Positions 26,636 to 34,862 of a DNA stretch of 64,000 nt are shown here, piece after piece. Source of the stretch: Streptomyces sp. CB09001 (GTDB lineage: Bacteria; Actinomycetota; Actinomycetes; Streptomycetales; Streptomycetaceae); assembly GCF_003369795.1 (NCBI RefSeq), contig NZ_CP026730.1, positions 6,129,001 to 6,193,000 on the forward strand, in the 5' to 3' direction. The notes under the pieces are model-generated. The model had not been told where the DNA came from and made no database searches. It worked only from the letters and a program-made list of their open reading frames with translations. Numbering within the stretch: position 1 is the stretch's first letter; every line of letters begins with the position of its first letter. The translations under genes were made by a program, and so were the position numbers.

Positions 26636-27637
26636 ATGCGTTCGACGGTCTGCTATCACGCCGTCGACTCGCACACCGAGGGGATGCCCACCCGCGTGAT
26701 CACGGGCGGGGTGGGCGTCCTCCCCGGCGCGACGATGTTCGAGCGGCGGCAGCGGTTCGTCGCGGAACGCGACCACCTGCGCACCCTGCTCATGTGCGAA
26801 CCGCGCGGACACGCGTCGATGTCCGGCGCCATCCTGCAGCCCCCCACCCGACCGGACGCCGACTACGGCGTGCTCTTCATCGAGGTCTCCGGCTGCCTGC
26901 CGATGTGCGGGCACGGAACCATCGGTGTCGCGACGGTCCTGGTCGAGACCGGCATGGTCGAGGTGACCGAGCCGGAGACCCTGGTCCGGCTGGACACCCC
27001 GGCCGGACTGGTCACGGCCCGGGTGCGGGTGCGCGACGGCCACGCCGAGTCGGTGACCCTGGAGAACGTGGCGTCGTACTGCCACGCACTCGACCAGGTC
27101 GTCGACGTCCCCGGACACGGGGAAGTGCGCTACGACATCGCCTACGGCGGCAACTTCTACGCCTTCGTCCGGACCGACGACCTCGGCATCCCCTTCGAGC
27201 GGGCGCACAAGCAGCCGCTGCTGGACGCCGGACTGGCCGTCATGGACGCGATCAACAAGCAGAACCCGGTCTCCCACCCCGAGAATCCGGACATCGACGT
27301 GTGCCACCACGTCTACCTCGAAGCGCCCGGCTCGACCGCGGAGCACTCACGGCACGCCATGGCGATCCATCCGGGATGGTTCGACCGGTCCCCCTGCGGT
27401 ACGGGCACCAGCGCCCGCATGGCGCAACTGCACGCCCGTGGCCTGCTGCCGGCCGGCCAGGACTTCGTCAACGAGTCGTTCATCGGCTCCCGCTTCGTCG
27501 GGCGCGTCCTGGGGGAGGCGACGGTCGGGGGCCGCCCGGCCGTCCTGCCCTCCGTCACCGGCCGGGCCTGGATCACCGGCACCGCGCAGTACCTGCTCGA
27601 CCCCTCGGACCCCTACCCGGCCGGTTTCACCCTCTGA
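26636..27637 (+). CDS. 4-hydroxyproline 2-epimerase (proline racemase family)
   Basis: The 333-residue protein has both catalytic cysteines of the epimerases: Cys91 in 'LPMCGHGTIG' and Cys254 in 'SPCGTGTSAR'. The related dehydratases carry Thr at the second position, so the Cys/Cys pair supports epimerase activity on trans-4-hydroxy-L-proline, giving the D-isomer used by the dehydrogenase. 'DSHTEGMPTRVI' is also family-typical. It begins 2 bp after the deaminase stop and closes the operon, followed by a strong terminator. Confidence 0.92.
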   Translation: MRSTVCYHAVDSHTEGMPTRVITGGVGVLPGATMFERRQRFVAERDHLRTLLMCEPRGHASMSGAILQPPTRPDADYGVLFIEVSGCLPMCGHGTIGVATVLVETGMVEVTEPETLVRLDTPAGLVTARVRVRDGHAESVTLENVASYCHALDQVVDVPGHGEVRYDIAYGGNFYAFVRTDDLGIPFERAHKQPLLDAGLAVMDAINKQNPVSHPENPDIDVCHHVYLEAPGSTAEHSRHAMAIHPGWFDRSPCGTGTSARMAQLHARGLLPAGQDFVNESFIGSRFVGRVLGEATVGGRPAVLPSVTGRAWITGTAQYLLDPSDPYPAGFTL

Positions 27638-27656
27638 GCACGGGACCCACGCCTGC

Positions 27657-27687
27657 GGCCCGGGGCGGCTTCGCGCCGCCCCGGGCC
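27657..27687. terminator. Bidirectional terminator between epimerase and collagenase
   Basis: Perfect 13-bp arms GGCCCGGGGCGGC and GCCGCCCCGGGCC enclose the loop TTCGC. It separates the convergent catabolic operon and collagenase gene. Confidence 0.88.
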
Positions 27688-27726
27688 TCGGTGCGTCGGT
27701 CGTTCCCGTGCCGGGTCCGCGCCGGG

Positions 27727-30294
27727 TCAGTAGCCGGTGGCGACGGTCACCCCGTCGAAGCCGTCCACCGCGTACAGGCTGATGTAGTGGGCGCCGGCCG
27801 CCGGGTGGTCGACGGTCAGGGTGTGGCTGTTGCCGCCCCCCGTGTCCCGCCGCGTGTATCCGGTGGTACCGGGCCAGCCGCTGTCGCTGTAGTACAGGTC
27901 CGCGTCACCCGTGCCGCCGGAGGTGGTGATCGTCAGCCGCGTGGTGCCGGCCGGGACGTAGAGATAGAGGTACGCGTAGTTCCCGGTGGTGGCGGACTGG
28001 CCGCTCCGCCGGCAGTTCTGACCCAGCTCCCTGGTGTCGGTGCCGGTGCACTCGGTGCCGGTGCCGCCGCTGACGGCGACCGTCCTCGTCGCGGTGGCGG
28101 TTGCGCCCCTGTCGTCGGTGACGGTGAGCCGCACCGTGTAGGCGCCGGCGGTGCCGTAGGTCTTGCTCGGGTCGGCGGCGGTGGAGGTGGTGCCGTCGCC
28201 GAAGTCCCAGGAGCGGGAGGCGATGGTGCCGTCCAAGTCCGTCGACCGGTCGGTGAAGGCGACGTTCAGGCCCTGTACGTCGGTGGTGAACGCGGCGGTG
28301 GGTGCCTGGTTGCCGGGCGGGTTGGTGCCCCCGCCGCAGTCACCGGCGGCGCAGCCCGCCAGCCAGGTGTACCAGTCGTCGTCGTAGCGGGTGCCGATGG
28401 TGCCGGTCAGGTAGGAGCGGGCGGCGTTCCAGTCGCCGGCGCGGTAGTGGCCGAGCACCGTGTCCAGGTCGGCGCGGTGCTTGTCGAGCAGGTACCGGGT
28501 GGCGAGGTAGCCCCAGCGGTAGACGCGGTTGGTGTCGTGGCTGTACGTGGTGTCGAAGAGGGTGCTCAGGGCGTAGGTGCCGCGGCCGGCCTCGGTCATC
28601 GCCTCCGTGTACGGAACGCCGCGGTAGGAGTAGGAGACGTACTCGGCGAATCCTTCGACCCACCAGATGGTCGGGGTGGTGATGTTGGCGTTGAAGTCGC
28701 CGTACATGTCGAAGCGGCCGTCGAGGTAGTGGGTGTACTCGTGGTTGAGGTTCCAGATCTGGAAGTCGGGGCGCAGCCATTCGGCCTCGTAGGCGATGAA
28801 GCGCGGCTGGTTGCCGGTCGCCGACGGGTCGCCCTCCAGGTACATGCCGCCGTTGTTGGTGTCGATTCCGAACATGGCACCGGCGTAGGTCTGGTAGTCG
28901 GTGCTCGAGTCGAAGACCACGACCTCGATCGTGTCGTTCCGGTCGCCGGCGACCGGCCCGCCGTCCCGGGCGACCGAGTGGAAGTAGGCGTCCTGGCCGC
29001 GCAGGCTGTCACAGGCGGCGGACAGCTCGCCCGAGGTCATCTGCTGGGCCCTGATGGTGATGCTTGAACTGCACGTGTACGTCACGGGCAGCACCGCCTT
29101 CTCCAGCTGCGCGGGCAGGTCGCAGGTGCCGTAGGAGGAGCAGTTGGCGGGGTCGTGGTAGGCGGTCATCTCGGCCACGCCGACCCAGAGCGGGGCGGTG
29201 GCGCCGGTGATCGCGCTCGAGTTCAGCAGGCCGGCGGCGAGCGGGCGGACCTTGCCCCGCAGAGCGGAGTGCTGCAGGAACCTGCCGAGTTCACGTCCGG
29301 CGTTGGACGTGAGGTAGGACTGGTCCGTACCCAGGAGTGCGAGGTGACCGGACGCGAAGCCGTACAGGGCGTCGATCAGGCTGGGATCCGACTGGACGGC
29401 GCTCACGAACGCGGGCACCTGGTGACCGCGGAAGGTCACCGTGTAGACGTTGTTGACCGCGTTGAGCATCCACCAGGAGGAGTTCCAGGAGGAGTCGTAG
29501 TCCGCCAGGAGCCGTTTGACGACGTGGATGTAGCGGGCGTTCTCCTCGGCGCTGTCGATGAGGGTCACGGCCTCCGCGAGGGTCTCGCCGTTGGCGTCGC
29601 CGACGTCGCGGGAGTGCGGACTGGCGAAGAAGGCGTCGAGCCCCGCGCGTATGGCTGTCCGCAGGCCGCTGCCGTAGGAGCCCACCGTGTCGGCGTTGTA
29701 GTAGTGCACGTAGTAGCCGGCCCGGAGATAGAGCACGAGCTGCGGCATGCCGGTACTCGCGTTGCCGGGGTAGGACGCCGAACCGTCGCGCAGGGCGTGG
29801 GCGACCGTGGTCATCTGCGCTTCGTGGAAGGCCTGGTGGGCGTCGCTTCCGGTCAGGTTGAACAGGGTGTTGACGCAGTCGGTCGTGGATGACTCGATCT
29901 GCCGCACCAGTGCGCTGCCGGTGCGGGTGGTGAAGGCGGAGACGTCGCACGCGGCGGCCGCGGCGGTGGTCTTCTTCCGGTCCGCGGCCTGCGGTTCCGC
30001 GTGCTCTTCGTGCTGCCCGTAGGACTGCTTGAGCACGTCCTTGCTCGCCGCCAGCGGAGGAAGCGCAGAGGCCTTCAGCCGCCCCTTGCCCACATGCTCG
30101 GTCGGGGCGGCGACGGACTGGGCCACGGGCGGGGGACCGGCGTGCTGCTGTCCCGTGTGCGCGGCCCGTGCGGCGGACACGGGGGCCGGGGGCAGGGCCC
30201 CGGCCGGCTGCGCCAGAAGACCGATGCCCATGGCGGCGGTCAGGGCAAGCGGCAGGGCCGCTCCCAGACGCCGCCGGACACTTGACTTTCTCAC
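27727..30294 (-). CDS. Secreted M9-family collagenase with PKD and pre-peptidase C-terminal domains
   Basis: The 855-residue protein has a signal peptide ('RLGAALPLALTAAMGIGLL', cleavage near 'PAGA'). An activator/peptidase region follows, with the zinc motif HEYTH at residues 518-522 and the downstream glutamate motif 'WWVEGFAEYVSYSY'. A PKD domain (about 665-745, 'SWDFGDGTTS') and a C-terminal PPC-type collagen-binding domain (about 748-855) complete the usual collagenase layout. It should cleave triple-helical collagen outside the cell. The GTG at 30294 was chosen because GGGAGG lies just upstream; the ATG at 30306 is an alternative. An operator-like site lies about 140 bp upstream, and the hydroxyproline catabolic genes are convergent with it. 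Confidence 0.93.
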   Translation of the reverse strand: MRKSSVRRRLGAALPLALTAAMGIGLLAQPAGALPPAPVSAARAAHTGQQHAGPPPVAQSVAAPTEHVGKGRLKASALPPLAASKDVLKQSYGQHEEHAEPQAADRKKTTAAAAACDVSAFTTRTGSALVRQIESSTTDCVNTLFNLTGSDAHQAFHEAQMTTVAHALRDGSASYPGNASTGMPQLVLYLRAGYYVHYYNADTVGSYGSGLRTAIRAGLDAFFASPHSRDVGDANGETLAEAVTLIDSAEENARYIHVVKRLLADYDSSWNSSWWMLNAVNNVYTVTFRGHQVPAFVSAVQSDPSLIDALYGFASGHLALLGTDQSYLTSNAGRELGRFLQHSALRGKVRPLAAGLLNSSAITGATAPLWVGVAEMTAYHDPANCSSYGTCDLPAQLEKAVLPVTYTCSSSITIRAQQMTSGELSAACDSLRGQDAYFHSVARDGGPVAGDRNDTIEVVVFDSSTDYQTYAGAMFGIDTNNGGMYLEGDPSATGNQPRFIAYEAEWLRPDFQIWNLNHEYTHYLDGRFDMYGDFNANITTPTIWWVEGFAEYVSYSYRGVPYTEAMTEAGRGTYALSTLFDTTYSHDTNRVYRWGYLATRYLLDKHRADLDTVLGHYRAGDWNAARSYLTGTIGTRYDDDWYTWLAGCAAGDCGGGTNPPGNQAPTAAFTTDVQGLNVAFTDRSTDLDGTIASRSWDFGDGTTSTAADPSKTYGTAGAYTVRLTVTDDRGATATATRTVAVSGGTGTECTGTDTRELGQNCRRSGQSATTGNYAYLYLYVPAGTTRLTITTSGGTGDADLYYSDSGWPGTTGYTRRDTGGGNSHTLTVDHPAAGAHYISLYAVDGFDGVTVATGY

Positions 30295-30423
30295 TGTGCC
30301 TCCCATGAGGGTGGGGACCACGCGATGCGGGGCCCATGGAGGTGAAGGGGCCGTGGATCGGGGAGGGCCGCGCCGTCGAACGGACGGGGGCACGGCCGAT
30401 GCCTTGAGATTGGCATGACCACA

Positions 30424-30463
30424 ACCTGTGCCATGTACCATTGCACAGGTGACATGACACGCG
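30424..30463. promoter_or_regulatory. Operator B: candidate GntR site before the collagenase
   Basis: GCCATGTACCATTGCACAG (30430-30448) matches 16 of 19 bases of operator A. It sits inside a perfect 8-bp inverted repeat, ACCTGTGC (30424-30431) and GCACAGGT (30443-30450), with an 11-bp spacer. A second partial copy, GTGACATGACAC, follows at 30449-30460. The site is 130-155 bp upstream of the collagenase start; the rest of the gap between the collagenase and the GntR gene holds no gene. Confidence 0.65.
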
Positions 30464-30548
30464 GAAGTGGTCTGACGGAATCACCGTCCAACGGTTTCCG
30501 CCGTCGCCAAGTAGCCTGCGGCGAAGGGGACTTGCGCGCGCTTTCGGC

Positions 30549-31226
30549 TCAGTCCTCGGTGTTCGTCCTGCCGTCCGCCCACAGTGTGCGGACGTGCGCG
30601 AGATGGCGGCGCATGCACTCCTCGGCCTCGTCGCCACGGCCGGCCACCATCAGGTCCAGCAGGTCGACGTGCTCCTGCGCGGAGGCGACCAGCCGCCCCG
30701 CCTCGTTCAGACTGCTCAGCCCGAACAGGCGCGAACGCTTGCGCAGATCGGCCACCACGTCCACGAGGTGGTGGTTGCCGGCCAGGGCCAGCAGCTCCAG
30801 GTGGAACCGGTGATCGGCTTCGAGGTACTTGAGGACGTCGTGCTTCCGGGCCGCGGTGACGATCTGCTGTGCCAGCGGGCGCAGCGCCTCCAGTTGCTCC
30901 GCGGTCGCCGTCGCGGCGACGCGGCCCACGGTGGGAACCTCGATCAGGGTCCGGATCTCGGTGAACTCGTCGAGGTCCCGCTCGGTCATCTCGGTCACCC
31001 GGAACCCCTTGTTGCGCACCGCCTCGACCAGGCCCTCCCTGGCCAGGTCCAGCATGGCCTCGCGCACCGGAGTCGCGGAGACGCCCAGTTCCGCGGCGAG
31101 GGTGGGGGCGGAGTAGACGACACCCGGACGCAGGTCACCGGCGATGAGGGCGGCCCGGAGCGCGTCGGCGACCTGATCACGCAGATGGGTCTGCACGGAG
31201 ATCGCCCGGGACTTGAGATGCGGCAT
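30549..31226 (-). CDS. GntR-family regulator, FadR/FCD type
   Basis: The 225-residue protein has a winged-helix domain ('LRDQVADALRAALIAGDLRPG', 'LAAELGVSATPVREAMLDLA') and a C-terminal all-helical FCD domain with metal-binding-type His residues ('HRFHLELLALAGNHHLV', 'EHVDLLDLMVAGRGDEAEEC'). FCD domains commonly bind organic or amino-acid-derived acids. The gene sits between the collagenase and the Xaa-Pro peptidase. A sequence related to the sites before the catabolic operon and the collagenase lies 37-55 bp upstream of its ATG, so it is the likely regulator of all three and of itself. Confidence 0.92.
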   Translation of the reverse strand: MPHLKSRAISVQTHLRDQVADALRAALIAGDLRPGVVYSAPTLAAELGVSATPVREAMLDLAREGLVEAVRNKGFRVTEMTERDLDEFTEIRTLIEVPTVGRVAATATAEQLEALRPLAQQIVTAARKHDVLKYLEADHRFHLELLALAGNHHLVDVVADLRKRSRLFGLSSLNEAGRLVASAQEHVDLLDLMVAGRGDEAEECMRRHLAHVRTLWADGRTNTED

Positions 31227-31262
31227 CCGTGCTCCTGCGTCCGACCAGTCAATGACCTCCCA

Positions 31263-31281
31263 CTCTACAATGTCACGTTGC
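31263..31281. promoter_or_regulatory. Operator C: candidate autoregulatory site of the GntR gene
   Basis: On the minus strand this reads GCAACGTGACATTGTAGAG, which matches operator A at 14 of 19 bases including the uninterrupted core GTGACATTG. It lies upstream of the GntR start codon in the 87-bp gap behind the peptidase gene. Confidence 0.55.
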
Positions 31282-31313
31282 GCCGACGGTCGGTGCGGGC
31301 CCGCTCCGCCAGG

Positions 31314-32705
31314 TCAGCGAAGCGACGCCATCCAGGTCTCCACCTCGTCGGCGCCCCGGGGAAGTTCGGACGACAGGCACAGGGCCCCGTCGGCGGTGAC
31401 GAGGAAGTCGTCCTCGATCCGTACGCCGATGCCGCGCAGTTCCGCGGGTACCGTCAGGTCGTCGGGCTGGAAGTACAGCCCCGGCTCGACGGTGAGGACG
31501 TGACCGGCCTCGAGCACACCGTCCGGGTAGGTCTCCCGGCGGGCGCCGGCGCAGTCGTGGCAGTCGAGTCCCAGCATGTGCCCCGAGCCGCAGAGGGTGT
31601 ACCGGCGGTACAGGTCGGACTCGGCGGTGGTGGACGTGCTGCCGTACGGCCGCAGGCCCCACGCGTCGAGTCCCTCGGCGACGACGCGCATCGCGGCCTC
31701 GTGGAAGTCGCCGTACCGCGCCCCGGGCCGGAGCGCGGCGATGCCGGCCGCCTGGGCGGCCCACACCAGGTCGTAGACCCGGCGCTGGACATCGGTGAAA
31801 CGGCCGCCGGCCGGCAGTGTCCGGGTGACGTCCCCGGTGTAGAAGGAGTCGGCCTCCACACCCGCGTCCAGCAGCAGCAGATCCCCCTCCCGCACCGGGC
31901 CGTGGTTGCGCGTCCAGTGCAGGACGCAGGCGTGGGCGCCGGCCGCCGCGATGGTCTCGAATCCCAGTCCGTGACCACCGAGCCGGGCACGCCGGTTGAA
32001 GGTCCCCTCGATCCAGCGTTCTCCCCGGGCGAGGCGCGTCGCCTGAGGCAGTTCACCGACGGCGTCCCGGAAACCGGCGACCGTCCAGTCCACGGCCGAA
32101 CACAGCTGCGCGACCTCCCACTCGTCCTTGACCAGTCTCAACTCCGCCAGAAACGCGTCCAGTTCCGAGTCGCCGCGGGGATTCGGGGCCACCGTCGCGT
32201 CGACGTGCGCGTCCACGCCGCGCAGCACACGGGTCGGTACCCTCCCGCGCAGGGCCCGCTCCAGGCCGTCGCGCGCGGCGGCCTCGATGCCGAGCGCGGC
32301 CGAGGTCTCCGGCAGCGTCCGGCGGCGACCGGTCCAGAACTCGCCGTACCGCCGGTCGCCGTGGAACTCCGCGCCGTTCGGCCCACCGTCGCGCGGGGAC
32401 CGCGGCCGGGTGAACAGGGTCGTCGTGTGCCCGACTCCGGTGGGTTCGAGGACGAGGACGCTGTCGGGCACCGCATGCGTCCCGAGTTCGGCGGTGAGAT
32501 GGACGAACGCGGAGTGCGGCCGGAAGGCGTGGTCGAAGTCGTTGCTCCTGACCTTCAACCCACCCGCCGGGACGACGACGCGTTCACCGGGGAATCGCTC
32601 GGACACCGCCGAGCGCCGCTTGGACGCGTACGCGGCGCCCGCCAGGAGCGGCAGACTACGGCCCGTGTCCGCCCACCCGCCGTCGAAGGCGTTCAGCTCT
32701 GTCAT
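31314..32705 (-). CDS. M24-family Xaa-Pro aminopeptidase
   Basis: The 463-residue protein has an N-terminal aminopeptidase-P domain and a C-terminal pita-bread fold. All five metal ligands are visible: Asp in 'LLLLDAGVE', Asp in 'YTGDVTRT', His in 'GSGHMLGLDCHD', Glu in 'LTVEPGLYF' and Glu in 'VRIEDDF'. It should release the N-terminal residue before proline, or act as a proline dipeptidase, inside the cell; there is no signal peptide. AAGGAG precedes the ATG at 32705. Peptides from collagen are rich in imino bonds, so it fits the neighbouring collagenase. It is divergent from a LysR gene. Confidence 0.9.
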   Translation of the reverse strand: MTELNAFDGGWADTGRSLPLLAGAAYASKRRSAVSERFPGERVVVPAGGLKVRSNDFDHAFRPHSAFVHLTAELGTHAVPDSVLVLEPTGVGHTTTLFTRPRSPRDGGPNGAEFHGDRRYGEFWTGRRRTLPETSAALGIEAAARDGLERALRGRVPTRVLRGVDAHVDATVAPNPRGDSELDAFLAELRLVKDEWEVAQLCSAVDWTVAGFRDAVGELPQATRLARGERWIEGTFNRRARLGGHGLGFETIAAAGAHACVLHWTRNHGPVREGDLLLLDAGVEADSFYTGDVTRTLPAGGRFTDVQRRVYDLVWAAQAAGIAALRPGARYGDFHEAAMRVVAEGLDAWGLRPYGSTSTTAESDLYRRYTLCGSGHMLGLDCHDCAGARRETYPDGVLEAGHVLTVEPGLYFQPDDLTVPAELRGIGVRIEDDFLVTADGALCLSSELPRGADEVETWMASLR

Positions 32706-32802
32706 CCGGTGACTCCTTGGGCATGGACGTACCTCCACCGCAGGAGGAGCAGGAGGCGGAGTCGAGATTTCCACGGCGGATTCGGCCGGACAACGGGCCC
32801 GG

Positions 32803-32875
32803 GCATAAGAGAACACGCGGACCATGCATAACCTTCGGCTTCCCGGCCGGGAGCCGCCGGTCGGCGAACGCATAA
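32803..32875. promoter_or_regulatory. Three GCATAA repeats between the peptidase and LysR genes
   Basis: GCATAA occurs at 32803-32808, 32826-32831 and 32870-32875. The start-to-start spacings are 23 and 44 bp, close to two and four helical turns. The region is the divergent promoter of the M24 peptidase and the LysR gene, so these may be LysR half-sites. This is an inference. Confidence 0.35.
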
Positions 32876-32911
32876 TGGACGCCCGTTCCCGCCACACAGC
32901 GAGGTGTACCG

Positions 32912-33895
32912 ATGGAGCTGGAGCTGCGCCACTTGCGTGTGCTGTGCGCGATCGCCGATTCCGGGAGCGTCGGCCGGGCGGCGGCCGCCCTCGGGTACAC
33001 CCAGCCGGCGCTGAGCACCCAGCTGCGCCGGATCGAGCGACTGCTCGGCGAAGGGCTGTTCGCGCGCAGCAGCACGGGCGTGGAGCTGACCGCCTACGGT
33101 GCCGACGTCGTGAGCCGGGCCCGGGACATCGTGACCCGCGCCGACGCCCTCGGACGGCGACGGAGGACGGGCGGCTCGCCCGCGCCGGTCCGCAGACTCC
33201 GGCTCGGCGTCACCAACACACCGGTGGTGCCGACGCTCCTGGACGCCCTCCGCGAGGCCTGCCCGGATCTCGCGGTCTCCGTCAGCAGCGTCTACGCCAC
33301 CGGCGAACTCCTCGGGCTCCTGGAGGCCGGCGAACTCGACGCCGCCCTGGGCGTCGACTACCCGGGGCTGCCGGTGCGGTACTCCTCCGCGCTCGCACAT
33401 CGCGCCATCAACACCGTGCCGGTCTTCGTGGCCCTGCACGTCGGCCACCCGCTGGCGCACCGCATCGAGGTCCCGCTGGAGGAACTGTCCGAGGACACCT
33501 GGTTCGTCTCCCACGACGACGGAGTGGGCTGGCCCGGTGCCTTCTACGACGCCTGCCGGGCCGCGGGGTTCCGGCCCGCCGACACACACGAGTTCCACGT
33601 ACTCGACCAGTTGCAGTCGATGATCGCCAAGGGCCTCGGGGTGGCGCTCGTCCAGCCCACCGTGTGCCCTGTCGACGGGGTACTGGTCAAGCCGCTGGCG
33701 GGAGATCCCCTGTGGCAGCGGCACCTGCTCCTGTGGCGCCGCGAGCTGGTCGGAGCGCCGGTCGTCGAGGCACTCCACCACCATGCCGTCCACACCTACC
33801 GGAACCTGCTGGCCGGAGCCCCGCACCTGCAGAAGTGGGTGACGCGCGGCTACACGTCCGCGCGCGTGCCCGACGGGTTGAAGCTCGCGCGGTAG
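32912..33895 (+). CDS. LysR-family transcriptional regulator
   Basis: The 327-residue protein has the LysR helix-turn-helix ('MELELRHLRVLCAIADSGSV', then 'AALGYTQPALSTQLRRIERLLG') and a periplasmic-binding-like effector domain. GAGGTGTACCG precedes the ATG. It is divergent from the Xaa-Pro peptidase gene, the classical LysR position, so peptidase control is plausible. Its 3' end overlaps the convergent AraC-type gene by 46 bp. Confidence 0.9.
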   Translation: MELELRHLRVLCAIADSGSVGRAAAALGYTQPALSTQLRRIERLLGEGLFARSSTGVELTAYGADVVSRARDIVTRADALGRRRRTGGSPAPVRRLRLGVTNTPVVPTLLDALREACPDLAVSVSSVYATGELLGLLEAGELDAALGVDYPGLPVRYSSALAHRAINTVPVFVALHVGHPLAHRIEVPLEELSEDTWFVSHDDGVGWPGAFYDACRAAGFRPADTHEFHVLDQLQSMIAKGLGVALVQPTVCPVDGVLVKPLAGDPLWQRHLLLWRRELVGAPVVEALHHHAVHTYRNLLAGAPHLQKWVTRGYTSARVPDGLKLAR

Positions 33896-34791
33896 GCCGT
33901 GGGCGTCAGCCCGATCCGGGCGACCAGGTGCTTGCGGAGGGAGTCCGCACTGCCCAGACCGCTCTGCCGGGCCACCTGGTCCATGGGCAGCCGGGTGGTC
34001 TCCAGCAGTTCCCTCGCCCGGTCGACGCGCCGGTGCAACAGCCATTGCAGCGGGCTCAGTCCGGTCTCCGCGTGGAAGCGCCGGGTGAGGGTGCGCACGC
34101 TCGTCCCGGCGTGCCGCGCCAGGTCGGTCAGGGTGAGCGGGCGGTCCAGGTGTTCGAGCGCCCAGGCACGGGTGGGCGCGAAGGACGTGCCGCGCTCCGG
34201 CGGCAGCGGGGTCTCGATGAACTGGGACTGGCCGCCCGGCCGTACGGGAGGGACGACCGCGAGCCGCGCGGCCGCGTTGGCCGCCGAGGCGCCGTGGTCG
34301 ACCCTGATCAGGTGCAGGCACAGGTCGATGGCGGCCGCGGCGCCCGCCGAGGTGAAGACGCCGCCGTCCTCGACGAAGAGAAGGTCGGGCTGCACGTCGA
34401 CGGCCGGGAAACGGGTGGCGAGGTCGGCCGCCAGCCCCCAGTGGGTGGTGGCGCGCAGCCCGTCGAGCAGGCCGGCCTGCGCCAGGACGAACGCGCCCGT
34501 GCACAGGGAGGCGATCCGCGCGCCCCCGGCCGCGGCCTTCCGCAGGACGTCGAGGACCTCCTCGGGAGCCGGCTCGCCCCCGCTGCCGACGGCGAGCACC
34601 GTGTCGGCGCCGTCCACCGCGTCCAGGCCGTCGGGAACCACGATGTCGGGGCCGCCCACGGTCGGCGTCGGACCGGGCCGCGCCGTGCAGACCCGCACGT
34701 CGTAGTGCTCGACGTTGTGGAACACCATCAGCGGGATCGAGACGTCGAAGCTCAGCACGGGCGGCACGACGACCGCTGTGACGCGATGCAT
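33850..34791 (-). CDS. GlxA-type AraC-family regulator (DJ-1/PfpI domain plus HTH)
   Basis: The 313-residue protein joins an N-terminal class-I glutamine-amidotransferase-like domain, with the nucleophile-elbow motif 'ASLCTGAFVLAQAGLLDG', to a C-terminal AraC helix-turn-helix pair ('LARHAGTSVRTLTRRFHAETG', 'VARQSGLGSADSLRKHLVARIG'). The ATG at 34791 has GGAGG nine bases upstream. It is divergent from the NAD-dependent epimerase gene, its likely target. The overlap with the end of the LysR gene means both transcripts are antisense to each other at their 3' ends. Confidence 0.9.
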   Translation of the reverse strand: MHRVTAVVVPPVLSFDVSIPLMVFHNVEHYDVRVCTARPGPTPTVGGPDIVVPDGLDAVDGADTVLAVGSGGEPAPEEVLDVLRKAAAGGARIASLCTGAFVLAQAGLLDGLRATTHWGLAADLATRFPAVDVQPDLLFVEDGGVFTSAGAAAAIDLCLHLIRVDHGASAANAAARLAVVPPVRPGGQSQFIETPLPPERGTSFAPTRAWALEHLDRPLTLTDLARHAGTSVRTLTRRFHAETGLSPLQWLLHRRVDRARELLETTRLPMDQVARQSGLGSADSLRKHLVARIGLTPTAYRASFNPSGTRADV

Positions 34792-34862
34792 GGCCAGAAC
34801 CTCCGGACGGTTGGCATTGCAGCCACTATGGCACGGGGCCGTGGGACGGCACCGTGGTCGGT

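Noticed and set aside
26794..29067. Plus-strand frame of about 757 codons across the epimerase and collagenase genes
   Set aside because: It is a shadow frame. It crosses a strong terminator and two convergent genes with certain identity.
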